Shown piece after piece: positions 42,109 through 50,791 of a stretch of 64,000 bases of DNA. Within the stretch, counting starts at the first letter, position 1. Each line of letters begins with the position of its first letter. The position numbers and the translations under genes were made by a program. The notes under the pieces were generated by a model. It was given only the letters and a program-made list of their open reading frames with translations. It ran no database searches and was not told where the DNA came from. Source of the DNA: Hwanghaeella sp964350445 (GTDB lineage Bacteria; Pseudomonadota; Alphaproteobacteria; UBA8366; Aestuariispiraceae); contig CAYGKA010000017.1 in assembly GCA_964350445.1 (NCBI GenBank), positions 1 through 64,000 on the forward strand, read 5' to 3'.

Positions 42109-42789
42109 TCAACGCAGCACGTATTCGATTTTCGAACCGTCCTTGGCGGCGAAGCGGACCATCACCAGCGATCCTTCCGGCGTGTACCACAAGTCCCGTT
42201 CCAAGCCGCCGGTTACGCGGATATGCTTCGCTTCCAGCGTACCGCCTTTCACCGCGATGGGCTCCATCCCGACGGTTTCGATCCGGACCCGCATTTCGTG
42301 GCCGTCCAGCGTGTTCAACAGCACGTTTTGCCGCATCAGCGCCGGGTTCCACAGGCTGGCGGGGATGATGGTCGCGGCGCTCGTCTGGTCGACGATATCG
42401 CTCTTGACCGCCAGCGCCGCGCCATTGGCGGCGGCGTCCACCACATGGTCCGTGCCGTCGTCATAGGTCTTGCTGCTGAGCGCGGCGAGCTGCCCGTTGC
42501 GCCAGATCTCGTGCCCCTCATGCTCGAACCGGTAAACGGCGATGCCGATCAGCGGCAAGGTGACCTTGATGTCGGTGTTTATGTCGACCTGAAGGTCGTT
42601 GCCGGTTTGGTTGAAGGTGATCTTGTGTTCGCCGATTTCAGAACCGTCGCGCAGGACTGTGAAGGTTAAGGCGCCGTCCTGCGGCACGCCTTCGATGCCG
42701 GCGAAGGCCGCGATGGGGAGGGCGGCGGCCAATACCAGTCCAGCCAGAACCAGCCGTGCCGCGCTAAGTAGGGGTCGGGTGCAAGACAT
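42109..42789 (-). CDS. DUF6134-type exported protein
   Basis: A 226-residue protein with a signal peptide (~31 residues, hydrophobic core SAARLVLAGLVLAAALPIAA). The mature protein is beta-rich: LTFTVLRDGSEIGEHKITFN, VYRFEHEGHEIWRNGQLAAL and a C-terminal LWYTPEGSLVMVRFAAKDGS fit the DUF6134/DUF3108-like periplasmic protein group, of unknown function. It is the first gene of the unit with the response regulator and kinase, so it may act as a periplasmic partner of the sensor or as a sentinel target. The ATG at 42789 follows a TTG one codon earlier. Confidence 0.75.
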   Translation of the reverse strand: MSCTRPLLSAARLVLAGLVLAAALPIAAFAGIEGVPQDGALTFTVLRDGSEIGEHKITFNQTGNDLQVDINTDIKVTLPLIGIAVYRFEHEGHEIWRNGQLAALSSKTYDDGTDHVVDAAANGAALAVKSDIVDQTSAATIIPASLWNPALMRQNVLLNTLDGHEMRVRIETVGMEPIAVKGGTLEAKHIRVTGGLERDLWYTPEGSLVMVRFAAKDGSKIEYVLR

Positions 42790-42870
42790 CAATCGATGGT
42801 CCTTCCTTGGGTTGAACAGCGTGCCCGCGCGGAAGTTGCGCGAAAGTACCCCGCCATTTGCCGGAAGAAC

Positions 42871-42886
42871 CTTACGGCAGCCTTAC
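42871..42886 (-). promoter_or_regulatory. Response-regulator box upstream of the DUF6134/two-component operon
   Basis: CTTAC (42871-42875), N6, CTTAC (42882-42886), 82-97 bp before the start of the first gene. The spacing and sequence equal those at 39921-39936; both right-hand or left-hand copies are also preceded by GAAC. It suggests autoregulation of the two-component operon. Confidence 0.7.
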
Positions 42887-42950
42887 GGGCTGTGTCGTAG
42901 GCGACGCCGGGATTGCCGGGATTGGCATCACCGGCTGCGGCCGTTCGCGT

Positions 42951-44093
42951 TCACCTCGATAGCGTTGCGGGATCGAACGCGGGGCATGATTGATCCCGGC
43001 AATTCAGGACCTTGTCGTGGCAGGATTCCAACGGGTGGCGTTCGTCGATGAAATCCTCCCGCAGGCAAGCGACCGCCCGAGGGTCGTAGCTGCCGATGGT
43101 CGGAATATTCAGGTCGCGGGCCATGTCGCGCAGAAACGCTTCCTCCAGCGGAATGCGGGCCGCGCTGGAACCCGGGGGAAGTGCCTCATAGAAATCGGGG
43201 TGGAAGGGGGAGAAAAAGAAGACGACCGTAACCCCCTGGCCTTTCAGGTACTCAAGATAGTCCCTGAACAGTTTCACCAGGTTGGCATCCCGTTCCGTGA
43301 AGTTCTCCATGCCGAAGGTCTGCCCAGTTGCGCCCAACCGCGCCGCTTCCCGCGCGATCGTATCGACCGTGCGGTCGGGATCGTATCGATAACGGTAGGA
43401 CCCATCAGCGCGTTTGATCGCCGCTGTTGAGCCATCATCTGGAATAGCCTGAAAGTCGATGCCGCCCGCGGCGCTGGGATTGCCCAAAATCAGCGTCCGC
43501 ACCGACGCCTGTGCGTATTCCAGGGAGAACAGTGTGATCAGACGTTGGCGGCGAAACCCTTGGCGGTGGCGTTCGATATAGACGAGAGAGGTGAATTCAC
43601 CGGCGGTCGCGGCGAGGACGTCGCCCAGGGCCTGCCAAGTTCCACCGCCCAGCGACGCGTTGAATAACCAGGGGTCGACCCCGATGATCACGGTTTCGGG
43701 CCAATCTTGTTTCTGTCGGTAAAGGCCGGAAATGGCGATGTAGTCTTCCACCGTGGCGCCGTTCACACTGTGGTTGAAGAAGCTTTGGTCCGGGAAATGC
43801 CGGGCGCGCCATTTATACGACCGGCTGGAGCCCAGGGTGATGACGTTCCGGTGCGGCCAGTCGCCTTCCACCAGATAGCGCTGCAGCAGCCTGTCGTCGA
43901 AATTCGTGATCCCGGCGGCGTTTTGGCCCGACCGCAGAACCTCGGCCAGTTTTTCCTCGTATTGGCTCGGCTTCAGTGCGTGCCCGGGATCGACCCAATA
44001 GTTCAAACCCGCGATGCCGGCCAGGCCGGCCGCGGCGGCGACGGCAAAGGCGACAAGCCAGGTGATCCAGCGGCGGGGCATAGGGGCTCTCAT
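42951..44093 (-). CDS. SGNH-like protein paired with MBOAT acyltransferase
   Basis: A 380-residue protein with one N-terminal membrane anchor (~9-30). The motif VITLGSSRSYKW (~85-96) places a nucleophilic-Ser-like residue in a Gly-Ser-Ser context, and DERHPLESCHDKV near 355 has an Asp-X2-His pair, as in SGNH hydrolase-like proteins (AlgJ/AlgX, DltD type). Together with an MBOAT protein it would transfer acetyl groups to an exopolysaccharide or lipid in the periplasm. The start codon overlaps the MBOAT stop by 1 nt (TGATG), so the two are co-translated. I do not know the exact family name. Confidence 0.7.
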   Translation of the reverse strand: MRAPMPRRWITWLVAFAVAAAAGLAGIAGLNYWVDPGHALKPSQYEEKLAEVLRSGQNAAGITNFDDRLLQRYLVEGDWPHRNVITLGSSRSYKWRARHFPDQSFFNHSVNGATVEDYIAISGLYRQKQDWPETVIIGVDPWLFNASLGGGTWQALGDVLAATAGEFTSLVYIERHRQGFRRQRLITLFSLEYAQASVRTLILGNPSAAGGIDFQAIPDDGSTAAIKRADGSYRYRYDPDRTVDTIAREAARLGATGQTFGMENFTERDANLVKLFRDYLEYLKGQGVTVVFFFSPFHPDFYEALPPGSSAARIPLEEAFLRDMARDLNIPTIGSYDPRAVACLREDFIDERHPLESCHDKVLNCRDQSCPAFDPATLSR

Positions 44094-45631
44094 CAGAATT
44101 CAAAATACAGGAAAGTGAAGGAAGACCCCAACCCGGCGATGCCCAATGCCAGCCCGGCGCCGAGCAGCAGGCCCCAGGCCGCGCTCGGGGCGAGGCGCAG
44201 GGGCAGAACACCGCCGCGCAGCGCGCCGATGGCGCGCACCTGCGTCCGTTCCACGATCGTCTGCGTGTTGGGCAGGAAAAAGACCACCAGCAAACCGGCG
44301 ATGCACAGCAGGCCGCCGAGGATGGAGAGGTTGGGCACCAGACCAAAGGAGATCCCGAGGGCGGAAATCGCGGCGGCTTTGGGGCCGAGAAGCACCTCGA
44401 TGCCCGCCGGCAGGATGAATCCGTTGAGCCCTATCATGCCCCGGTACATGGCCAGGGCGGCGTCCATCGTCTCCGCCCGGAACGGCACCCATACCGCGGT
44501 GACAAAAACAAAGGTCGTCAGCGTCGCGACGACCGCACCGACCCGTTTGGGGATTGGCAGGGGCGGCACGACATGGCGCCACAGGCGATGAACGATCAGG
44601 GCAAGGCCGTGAAGACCGCCCCAGACGACGAAGGTCCATCCCGCGCCGTGCCAAAGCCCGCCTAACAGCATGACGACCATCAGATTCCGGTAGCGGCGCG
44701 CCCGGCCGTGGCGGTTCCCGCCCAGTGGGATGTACAGATAGTCGCGCAGAAAACGGGACAGCGTGATGTGCCAGCGCTGCCAGAACTGGGCGATGTTCCG
44801 GGCCCGGTAGGGCGAGTCGAAATTGAACGGCAGGCGGATGCCGAACATCCTCGCCAGGCCGACCGCCATGTCCGAATAGCCGGAGAAGTCGAAATAGATC
44901 TGCAGGCTGAAGGCGACGGCGGCTTGCCAGGCCTCGAAGAAGGTAATCGTTTCCCCGGCGACCAGCGCACTGTTGAAGGCGGGCGCGGCATAGGTTTCCA
45001 ACTGGTCTGCCAAGACGACTTTCTTGAACAGCCCCATCGTCGCATAGGCCGCCCCCAGGCCCAGATTGCGCGCCGAAGGCGACAGTGCATGCGGCATCGA
45101 AAACTGGGGCAGCAGGTCGCGATGATGAACAATCGGCCCGGCCACCAGTTGCGGAAAGAACGAAACGAACAGGGCGTATTTGACGAAATCCCTCTCCGCC
45201 GTCTGCGTCGCGTGGGTATCGGCCAGATAAGCGATCTGCTGAAAGGTGAAGAAGGAAATCGCCAGCGGCAGCGCGATCTTCTCGACGCTCCAGCCGGCCC
45301 CGAAGAACAGGGCGGCGTTCTCGACGAAAAAGCCCAGATATTTGAAGTACCCGAGCAGCGCGAGGTTGCCGATGACGCCCAGGGCGAAAAGCACGGATCT
45401 GGCAGGGCTCCGGTGGCTGCCGGCGATCGCCAGACCGAAGACGTAGTTCCCGACGATCGAACTGCCGATCAGCAGGATATAGGCGGGCGTGTTCCAGCCG
45501 TAAAAAACCAGCGACGCGATGACCAGAAGCGAAATGCTCGCCGTCAGCCCCGCGATTTTGCGGACGGCATAGGTCGCGACCAATACGGCAGGCAGGAATG
45601 CCAGGATGAAGACATAGGAGTTGAATAACAC
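44093..45631 (-). CDS. MBOAT-family membrane O-acyltransferase
   Basis: A 512-residue protein with about 11-13 membrane segments. The MBOAT catalytic His is in MLLGGLWHGAGWTFVVWGGL, and AQFWQRWHITLSRFLRDYLY, followed by IPLGGNRHG, is the family signature loop. It belongs to the AlgI/DltB-like group that passes acyl groups across the membrane for secreted polymers. I placed the start at the GTG 45631 (VLFNSYVFILAFLP, AGGAAG ~10 nt upstream) because the upstream in-frame residues are basic and unlike the family. Followed by its SGNH-like partner. Confidence 0.9.
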   Translation of the reverse strand: MLFNSYVFILAFLPAVLVATYAVRKIAGLTASISLLVIASLVFYGWNTPAYILLIGSSIVGNYVFGLAIAGSHRSPARSVLFALGVIGNLALLGYFKYLGFFVENAALFFGAGWSVEKIALPLAISFFTFQQIAYLADTHATQTAERDFVKYALFVSFFPQLVAGPIVHHRDLLPQFSMPHALSPSARNLGLGAAYATMGLFKKVVLADQLETYAAPAFNSALVAGETITFFEAWQAAVAFSLQIYFDFSGYSDMAVGLARMFGIRLPFNFDSPYRARNIAQFWQRWHITLSRFLRDYLYIPLGGNRHGRARRYRNLMVVMLLGGLWHGAGWTFVVWGGLHGLALIVHRLWRHVVPPLPIPKRVGAVVATLTTFVFVTAVWVPFRAETMDAALAMYRGMIGLNGFILPAGIEVLLGPKAAAISALGISFGLVPNLSILGGLLCIAGLLVVFFLPNTQTIVERTQVRAIGALRGGVLPLRLAPSAAWGLLLGAGLALGIAGLGSSFTFLYFEF

Positions 45632-45757
45632 CGGTACGGGCTTCCTGGTCGTGATGATCTGGCGCCCGGACCGGGCCGCGCGAAGCGGCAATATGCCCGA
45701 CGGGGTTGGAATGACAAGCAGGCAAAGGGCGGGAAGGGCTGCGCGTCGCCTGGGACG

Positions 45758-46924
45758 TCAGTACGATTTGGGCAGGTCCAGTACCCGCTCGGCGATGTAG
45801 GACAGCGCCAGCTGCGGGCTGACGGGCGCGATCCGCGGGACGAAGGATTCCCGCAGGTAACGCTCAACGTGATACTCCTTGGCATAGCCGAATCCGCCAT
45901 GGGCCATGACCGCCGTCTGGCAGGCTTCGAAACACGCTTCGCCGGCCAGATATTTCGCGGCGTTCGCGGCTGCGCCGCAGGGCATGCCCTGATCGTATTG
46001 CCACGCCGCCGAGAGAACCATCAGCCAGGCCGCTTCCAGTTCCGCCCAGCATTTCGCAAGCGGATGCTGGATCGCCTGATTCTTGCCGATGGGCCGGTCG
46101 AAGACGATACGCTCCTTGGCGTAATCCGTTGCCTTTTGGATGGCGACCATGCCCAGGCCCACGGCCTCCGCCGCGATCAGGATGCGTTCCGGGTTCATGC
46201 CGTGCAGGATGTATTCGAAGCCGCGTCCTTCCTCGCCGATCAGATCCGCCGCCGGGATCTCGAAATCCTCAAAGAACAATTCGTTGGAATCAACCGCCTT
46301 GCGGCCCATCTTCTCGATTTCCTGCACCTTGATGCGGTCCCGGTCGAAGGGCGTGTAGAACAGGCTCAAACCGCGCGCCGGTTTGCTGACCTCCTCCAGC
46401 GGCGTCGTGCGGGCCAGCAGCAGAATGTTGTCGGCGACTTGTGCGGTGGAAATCCAGACCTTCTGGCCATTGACCACATATTTGTCGCCGGTCTTCTCGG
46501 CCCGCAGCTTCAGGCGTGTCGTGTTCAGCCCCGTATTCGGCTCGGTGACGGCGAAGCAGGCCTTTTCCCGGCCCTGCGCCATCGGCGTGATCATGCGGTG
46601 CTTCTGGTCCTCCGTCCCGAAAACGGCGACGGGGTTTAGGCCGAATATGTTGATGTGCAATGCCGACGCGCCGGACATGCCGGCGCCGGATTCGGCGATG
46701 GTCCGCATCATCAATGCGGCTTCGGTGATGCCCAGTCCGGCCCCGCCAAAGGCCTCGGCGGTGCAGATGCCGAGCCAGCCTTCCGCCGCCAACGCATCGT
46801 AGAAGTCGTTCGGAAACCCGCCATCGCGGTCCTTCTTCAGCCAATAGGCATCGTCGAAATCCGCGCAGATCCGCCCCACGGAGTCCTGGATGGCGCGTTG
46901 CTCTTCGTTAAGACCGAAATCCAT
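45758..46924 (-). CDS. Acyl-CoA dehydrogenase
   Basis: A 388-residue flavoenzyme with the normal three-domain acyl-CoA dehydrogenase plan. KACFAVTEPNTGLNTTRLKL (~133-152) is the first PROSITE-type signature, VNGQKVWISTAQVADNILLL the FAD-binding strand region, and MAHGGFGYAKEYHVERYLRE (~350-369) the second signature. It oxidises an acyl-CoA to the 2,3-enoyl-CoA and passes electrons to ETF. It is the third gene of the CoA-transferase/Mcd-like/this operon (36-bp gap). The substrate is probably short or branched. Confidence 0.92.
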   Translation of the reverse strand: MDFGLNEEQRAIQDSVGRICADFDDAYWLKKDRDGGFPNDFYDALAAEGWLGICTAEAFGGAGLGITEAALMMRTIAESGAGMSGASALHINIFGLNPVAVFGTEDQKHRMITPMAQGREKACFAVTEPNTGLNTTRLKLRAEKTGDKYVVNGQKVWISTAQVADNILLLARTTPLEEVSKPARGLSLFYTPFDRDRIKVQEIEKMGRKAVDSNELFFEDFEIPAADLIGEEGRGFEYILHGMNPERILIAAEAVGLGMVAIQKATDYAKERIVFDRPIGKNQAIQHPLAKCWAELEAAWLMVLSAAWQYDQGMPCGAAANAAKYLAGEACFEACQTAVMAHGGFGYAKEYHVERYLRESFVPRIAPVSPQLALSYIAERVLDLPKSY

Positions 46925-46960
46925 CTCCGTTTCCTCGATGCTTTTTTTGTACGGGCAGGA

Positions 46961-48598
46961 TCAATTCTGGGACTGCAGCATTCCGCGGGCGACCACATGG
47001 GCCTGAATTTCTCCCGCCCCCTCGAAAATGTTCAGGATGCGGGCGTCACACAGGACGCGGCTGATCGGTGTTTCCAACGCGTAGCCGATCCCGCCATGGA
47101 CCTGGACCGCATTGTCTGCATTCGCCCAGGCGACTCGGGCCGCCAGCAGCTTCGCCATGCCGGCGTCGATGTCGCAGCGCCGGCCGAGGTCCTTCTCGCG
47201 CGCCGCTGCATAGGTCAGTTCCCGCGCCATGGTCGTTTCGGCCAGCATCATGGTCAGTTTGTCGGCAACGCGCGGAAACTCACCGATCGCCCGGCCGAAT
47301 TGCTTGCGGTCCTGTGCATAGGTTCGGGCGAGTTCGAAGGCGTTGCGGGCGACGCCGATGGCGCGCGCCGCGGTCTGGATACGGGCGCCCTCGAAGGTCT
47401 GCATCAATTGCTTGAACCCCTGCCCCTCCTGCGCGCCCAACAGGGCGTCGGCGTCTACGGCGAAATCCTCGAAGCCGATGTCGTATTCATGCATGCCGCG
47501 GTAACCCAGCACCTTGATCTCGCTGCCGCTCATGCCCTCGGCCGGGAAGGGGGTCGCCTCGGTCCCGCGCGGTTTCGGCGCCAGGAACATGGACAGCCCG
47601 GAATAGCCGGGCTTGGCCGGGTCGGTCCGAACCAGCAGCGTCATCAGGTCCGAGCGCGCCGCATGGGTGATCCAGGTCTTCGCACCGTTCACCCGCCAGG
47701 ATCCGTCCGGCTGTTTCACGGCCCGTGTCTTCAGCGATCCTAGGTCCGACCCTGTATCGGGTTCGGTGAAGACGGCGGTGGGCAGGATTTCGCCGGTCGC
47801 GATCTTGGGCAGCCAGGCCTGTTTCTGCTGGTCGGTGCCGGCCATTGAAATCAATTCTCCGGCGATTTCCGACCGTGTGCCGAGCGACCCGGCGGCGATC
47901 CAGCCGCGGCTCAATTCCTCCGTCACGATGCACATGGCCAGCTTGCCCATGCCCAACCCGTCATATTCCGGCGCTATGCAGATGCCGAAAACGCCGAGTT
48001 CTGCCAGTTCGGTAACGACGGAATCCGGGATCAGTTTGTTTTCCAGATGCCAGCGATGCGCATGCGGAGCGATGCGGTCGTCGGTGAAGCGCCGCATTTG
48101 GTCGCGGATCATCTCCAATTCGTCTTCGCCGGTGGCGCAGTCGGGTTCCGTGCCTTGATAGAGGGTCGACGCCATGTCCCGGCGTAGGGCGACCCCGCCG
48201 TCATCGCCCAGCAGTTGGTCCGCCAGGGGTAGGAATTCGGCCGACCCGCCCGCCACCCCGATATCCGACGGCCGGGCGATTTCGTTCTGGCTCATCGGGA
48301 TGCCGCCGCTCAATTGCTGCAGGTATTCCGCGAAGCCCAGGCGCACGATCATCTCTTCAATGTCGCTGAACTTGCCGGCCGCCTTCAACCTGTCCGCCCA
48401 GCCCAGCGTTGCGGCCAGTGCGCTCACCGTGGTCGCGGTCCAGGAATAGGCGTGCAGCGCGCGCTGATGCCGGTCGGCCAGCGCCGAATCCAGTTTGCCG
48501 TCCGGCGCTGAAACCTTGGCTACTGCTGCCTTGGAGCGGGTCAGATAGGCCTGTGCTTTTTCGACGCTTTCGCGCGCCAGTCCTAATGTGTCGGTCAT
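46961..48598 (-). CDS. mcd: Methylsuccinyl-CoA dehydrogenase-like acyl-CoA dehydrogenase
   Basis: A 545-residue flavoenzyme with an N-terminal extension of ~150 residues (LHAYSWTATTVSALAATLGW, then LQQLSGGIPMSQNEIARPSD) that I recognise from (2S)-methylsuccinyl-CoA dehydrogenase of the ethylmalonyl-CoA pathway. The core has TAVFTEPDTGSDLGSLKTRA, VNGAKTWITHAARSDLMTLL and QVHGGIGYALETPISRVLCD. It would oxidise methylsuccinyl-CoA to mesaconyl-C1-CoA. The gene begins 6 bp after the stop of the Mct-like gene, which acts on mesaconyl-CoA, so the pathway assignment fits the neighbour. Confidence 0.8.
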   Translation of the reverse strand: MTDTLGLARESVEKAQAYLTRSKAAVAKVSAPDGKLDSALADRHQRALHAYSWTATTVSALAATLGWADRLKAAGKFSDIEEMIVRLGFAEYLQQLSGGIPMSQNEIARPSDIGVAGGSAEFLPLADQLLGDDGGVALRRDMASTLYQGTEPDCATGEDELEMIRDQMRRFTDDRIAPHAHRWHLENKLIPDSVVTELAELGVFGICIAPEYDGLGMGKLAMCIVTEELSRGWIAAGSLGTRSEIAGELISMAGTDQQKQAWLPKIATGEILPTAVFTEPDTGSDLGSLKTRAVKQPDGSWRVNGAKTWITHAARSDLMTLLVRTDPAKPGYSGLSMFLAPKPRGTEATPFPAEGMSGSEIKVLGYRGMHEYDIGFEDFAVDADALLGAQEGQGFKQLMQTFEGARIQTAARAIGVARNAFELARTYAQDRKQFGRAIGEFPRVADKLTMMLAETTMARELTYAAAREKDLGRRCDIDAGMAKLLAARVAWANADNAVQVHGGIGYALETPISRVLCDARILNIFEGAGEIQAHVVARGMLQSQN

Positions 48599-48604
48599 TC
48601 AGTG

Positions 48605-49834
48605 TCACTCATGTCCGCTATCCCCGGCGACGACGCCCGTATCGTGGAGTTTCGCAATTTCATTGTCCGGAAGGCCGAGCAGATCGGCCAGGACTTCTTC
48701 GGTATTCTCGCCCAGCCGCGGCGCGCGAAGCGGCGATTGCCGCAGGCTGCTGACGAAATCGGCTGCGGCCCCCGGTGTCGGATAGGTATAGCCCGAATTG
48801 TGGGTGACGGGCGCGAATAGCGGGCTGTCGCCGAACATGCCCTTTTCGTTCATCGCCTCGCTCACCGTCAGATAGGGGCTCCAGCAGACGCGGGTGCCGT
48901 CGAATATGCCGCGCCAGTCCGCCAGGCTGCGGCGCGCGACGGCGGGCGCGACGATGGCGTTGATCGCGTTGCGATGGGTGAAGCGCAAGCCGTCGTCCTT
49001 TTCCAGGGACAGGCCGAGCGAGGATTCCAATTTTTCGATAGCATCCGTGATGCCGAGCGCGGTCAGAAGGTCCGTCCATTGCGGGCGGGTGATCGCGACC
49101 AGCATGATCTGCTTACCGTCACCGGTGGCGAAATTGCGGCCCCAGGATCCGAACAGGTCGTTGCCGTGGCGCTGGCGGTCCGCGCCATTGCCCACAACCT
49201 CGCCGACCATGCCCAGATGCCCGGCCCAGGCCATGGCGACATCGGCCAGCGGCACGCGGATTTCACCGCCCTTGCCCGTGCGCAGGCGCTTGCGTTCGGC
49301 TGCGATCAGCGCGAAGGCGGCGTAAAGCCCGGCGGCGATGTCCCAGGCGGGAAGGACATGGTTCACCGGCTCGCTCCCCAGGGATGGCGGACCGGTTACA
49401 AGCGGGATGCCGACGGCGGCGTTAACGGTATAGTCCAGCGCCGTCTGGCCGTCCGCCCATCCCATGATGCGCGCGGTGATCAGGTCGGGCCGCCGTTCCG
49501 CCAGGCGGTCATGGGCAAGAAAGCCGGTCGCCGGAAAGTTCGTCACGAAAAGGCCCGCGTCTTCTCCGGGGGCGGTGATGAGGGCGGCCGCCAATTCCCG
49601 GCCTTCCGGGCTGGAGAGGTCGATGGCGATGGATTTTTTGCCTTTGTTGAGGCCTTCCCAATAGAAGCTCTTGCCGTCGGGCGACAGCGGCCAGCGTTTG
49701 AAGTCCGGCCCACCGCCGATCTGATCGATGCGGATGACGTCGGCCCCCAGTTGGGCCGCGTGCAGCGCGCAACTCGGCGCCGCGATGAAGGAAGCCGCTT
49801 CGACGATCCTGAGGCCGGCGAGTATGTCGAACAT
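48605..49834 (-). CDS. mct: CaiB/BaiF CoA transferase, mesaconyl-CoA C1-C4 transferase-like
   Basis: A 409-residue family III CoA transferase. The segments IDQIGGGPDFKRWPLS, GLNKGKKSIAIDLSSPEGRE, GLFVTNFPATGFLAHDRLAE and NHVLPAWDIAAGLYAAF are those I recall from the mesaconyl-C1-CoA to C4-CoA transferase of the 3-hydroxypropionate bi-cycle, which also has ~409 residues. The catalytic Asp of family III is expected in the ~150-165 region. It would move CoA within mesaconate, leading towards citramalyl-CoA, pyruvate and acetyl-CoA. It is the first gene of the operon with Mcd and an acyl-CoA dehydrogenase, divergent from the CoA transferase A/B genes. Confidence 0.78.
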   Translation of the reverse strand: MFDILAGLRIVEAASFIAAPSCALHAAQLGADVIRIDQIGGGPDFKRWPLSPDGKSFYWEGLNKGKKSIAIDLSSPEGRELAAALITAPGEDAGLFVTNFPATGFLAHDRLAERRPDLITARIMGWADGQTALDYTVNAAVGIPLVTGPPSLGSEPVNHVLPAWDIAAGLYAAFALIAAERKRLRTGKGGEIRVPLADVAMAWAGHLGMVGEVVGNGADRQRHGNDLFGSWGRNFATGDGKQIMLVAITRPQWTDLLTALGITDAIEKLESSLGLSLEKDDGLRFTHRNAINAIVAPAVARRSLADWRGIFDGTRVCWSPYLTVSEAMNEKGMFGDSPLFAPVTHNSGYTYPTPGAAADFVSSLRQSPLRAPRLGENTEEVLADLLGLPDNEIAKLHDTGVVAGDSGHE

Positions 49835-50058
49835 TGCCGATCCGACTCCATGATTGTTTCCCCAACATGCATCTTGGTTGAATTGAACCGCGGGCGCACT
49901 GTCAACGTCTGCGCCCATCGTTCCGGGGATATTCTGTTTTGACGAAGGCAAGACGGCGTGACGATGCTTGACACGTGCGTTGACGTGGTGGAACTCGTCC
50001 GGGAGGATTGCATGACCGTTCCGGGCCAACCGGACGGAAGGAACAGGGGGAATTGAGT
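49835..50058. promoter_or_regulatory. Divergent promoter region mct / pcaIJ-like
   Basis: 224 bp between divergent start codons. The plus-strand gene has a GGGGGAATTGAGT leader with the ribosome-binding GGGGG about 10 nt upstream of its ATG. No clear operator recognised. Confidence 0.4.
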
Positions 50059-50790
50059 ATGGACAAGTCTCTCGCGACCCTCGCCCAGGCGGTGTCGGGG
50101 ATCGAGGACGGGATGACCGTGATGATCGGCGGTTTCGGGGGCTCCGGATCGCCGATCGAGTTGATCCACGCCCTGATCGACAGGTTTCATGAAACCGGGC
50201 ACCCGAAAGAACTGACCGTGGTCAACAACAATGCCGGCAACGGGCATATCGGTCTGGCGGCGCTGATCGAAGCGGGCATGGTGCGGAAAATCATCTGTTC
50301 CTTCCCACGGTCGTCGAATGCGGAAGTCTTCACGGATGCCTACCGCCGCGGCGAAATCGAGCTGGAAATTGTGCCGCAGGGAACGCTCGCGGAGCGGATC
50401 CGGGCCGGCGGTGCGGGCATACCCGCCTTCTACACGCCCGCGGGGGTCGGCACGGTCATCGCGGAAGGCAAGCCGACCGGTGAATTCGACGGCAAACACT
50501 ATGTCCAGGAACGCTGGCTGAAGGCGGACGTCGCCTTGGTGAAGGCGGAACTGGGCGACGCCCACGGCAACTTGACCTACCGAATGGCGGCGCGGAATTT
50601 CAGCCCCATCATGTGCATGGCGGCGTCGCACACGGTGGCGCAGGTGCGCAGCCTCGTCCCGCTGGGCGGTATCGATCCGGAAGCGGTCGTGACGCCGGGC
50701 ATTTTCGTCAAAGCGGTGGTCGAGGTCGCAGACCCGCAACAGGAAGAAGTCCTTTGCCGGACAAATGCCGCCTACCAGTGGGGAGGGTGA
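50059..50790 (+). CDS. 3-oxoacid CoA-transferase subunit A (PcaI/ScoA-like)
   Basis: A 243-residue alpha subunit of a family I CoA transferase. The N-terminal GMTVMIGGFGGSGSPIELIH (~18-37) is the glycine-rich coenzyme A transferase signature 1 region, and ELTVVNNNAGNGHIGLAALI, GAGIPAFYTPAGVGT and AELGDAHGNLTYRMAARNFS follow the subunit pattern. It resembles 3-oxoadipate CoA-transferase. The heterodimer moves CoA from succinyl-CoA to 3-oxoadipate or acetoacetate. The beta subunit gene starts 2 nt after the stop. Convergent with the intradiol dioxygenase operon, compatible with 3-oxoadipate use. Confidence 0.9.
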   Translation: MDKSLATLAQAVSGIEDGMTVMIGGFGGSGSPIELIHALIDRFHETGHPKELTVVNNNAGNGHIGLAALIEAGMVRKIICSFPRSSNAEVFTDAYRRGEIELEIVPQGTLAERIRAGGAGIPAFYTPAGVGTVIAEGKPTGEFDGKHYVQERWLKADVALVKAELGDAHGNLTYRMAARNFSPIMCMAASHTVAQVRSLVPLGGIDPEAVVTPGIFVKAVVEVADPQQEEVLCRTNAAYQWGG

Positions 50791-50791
50791 G

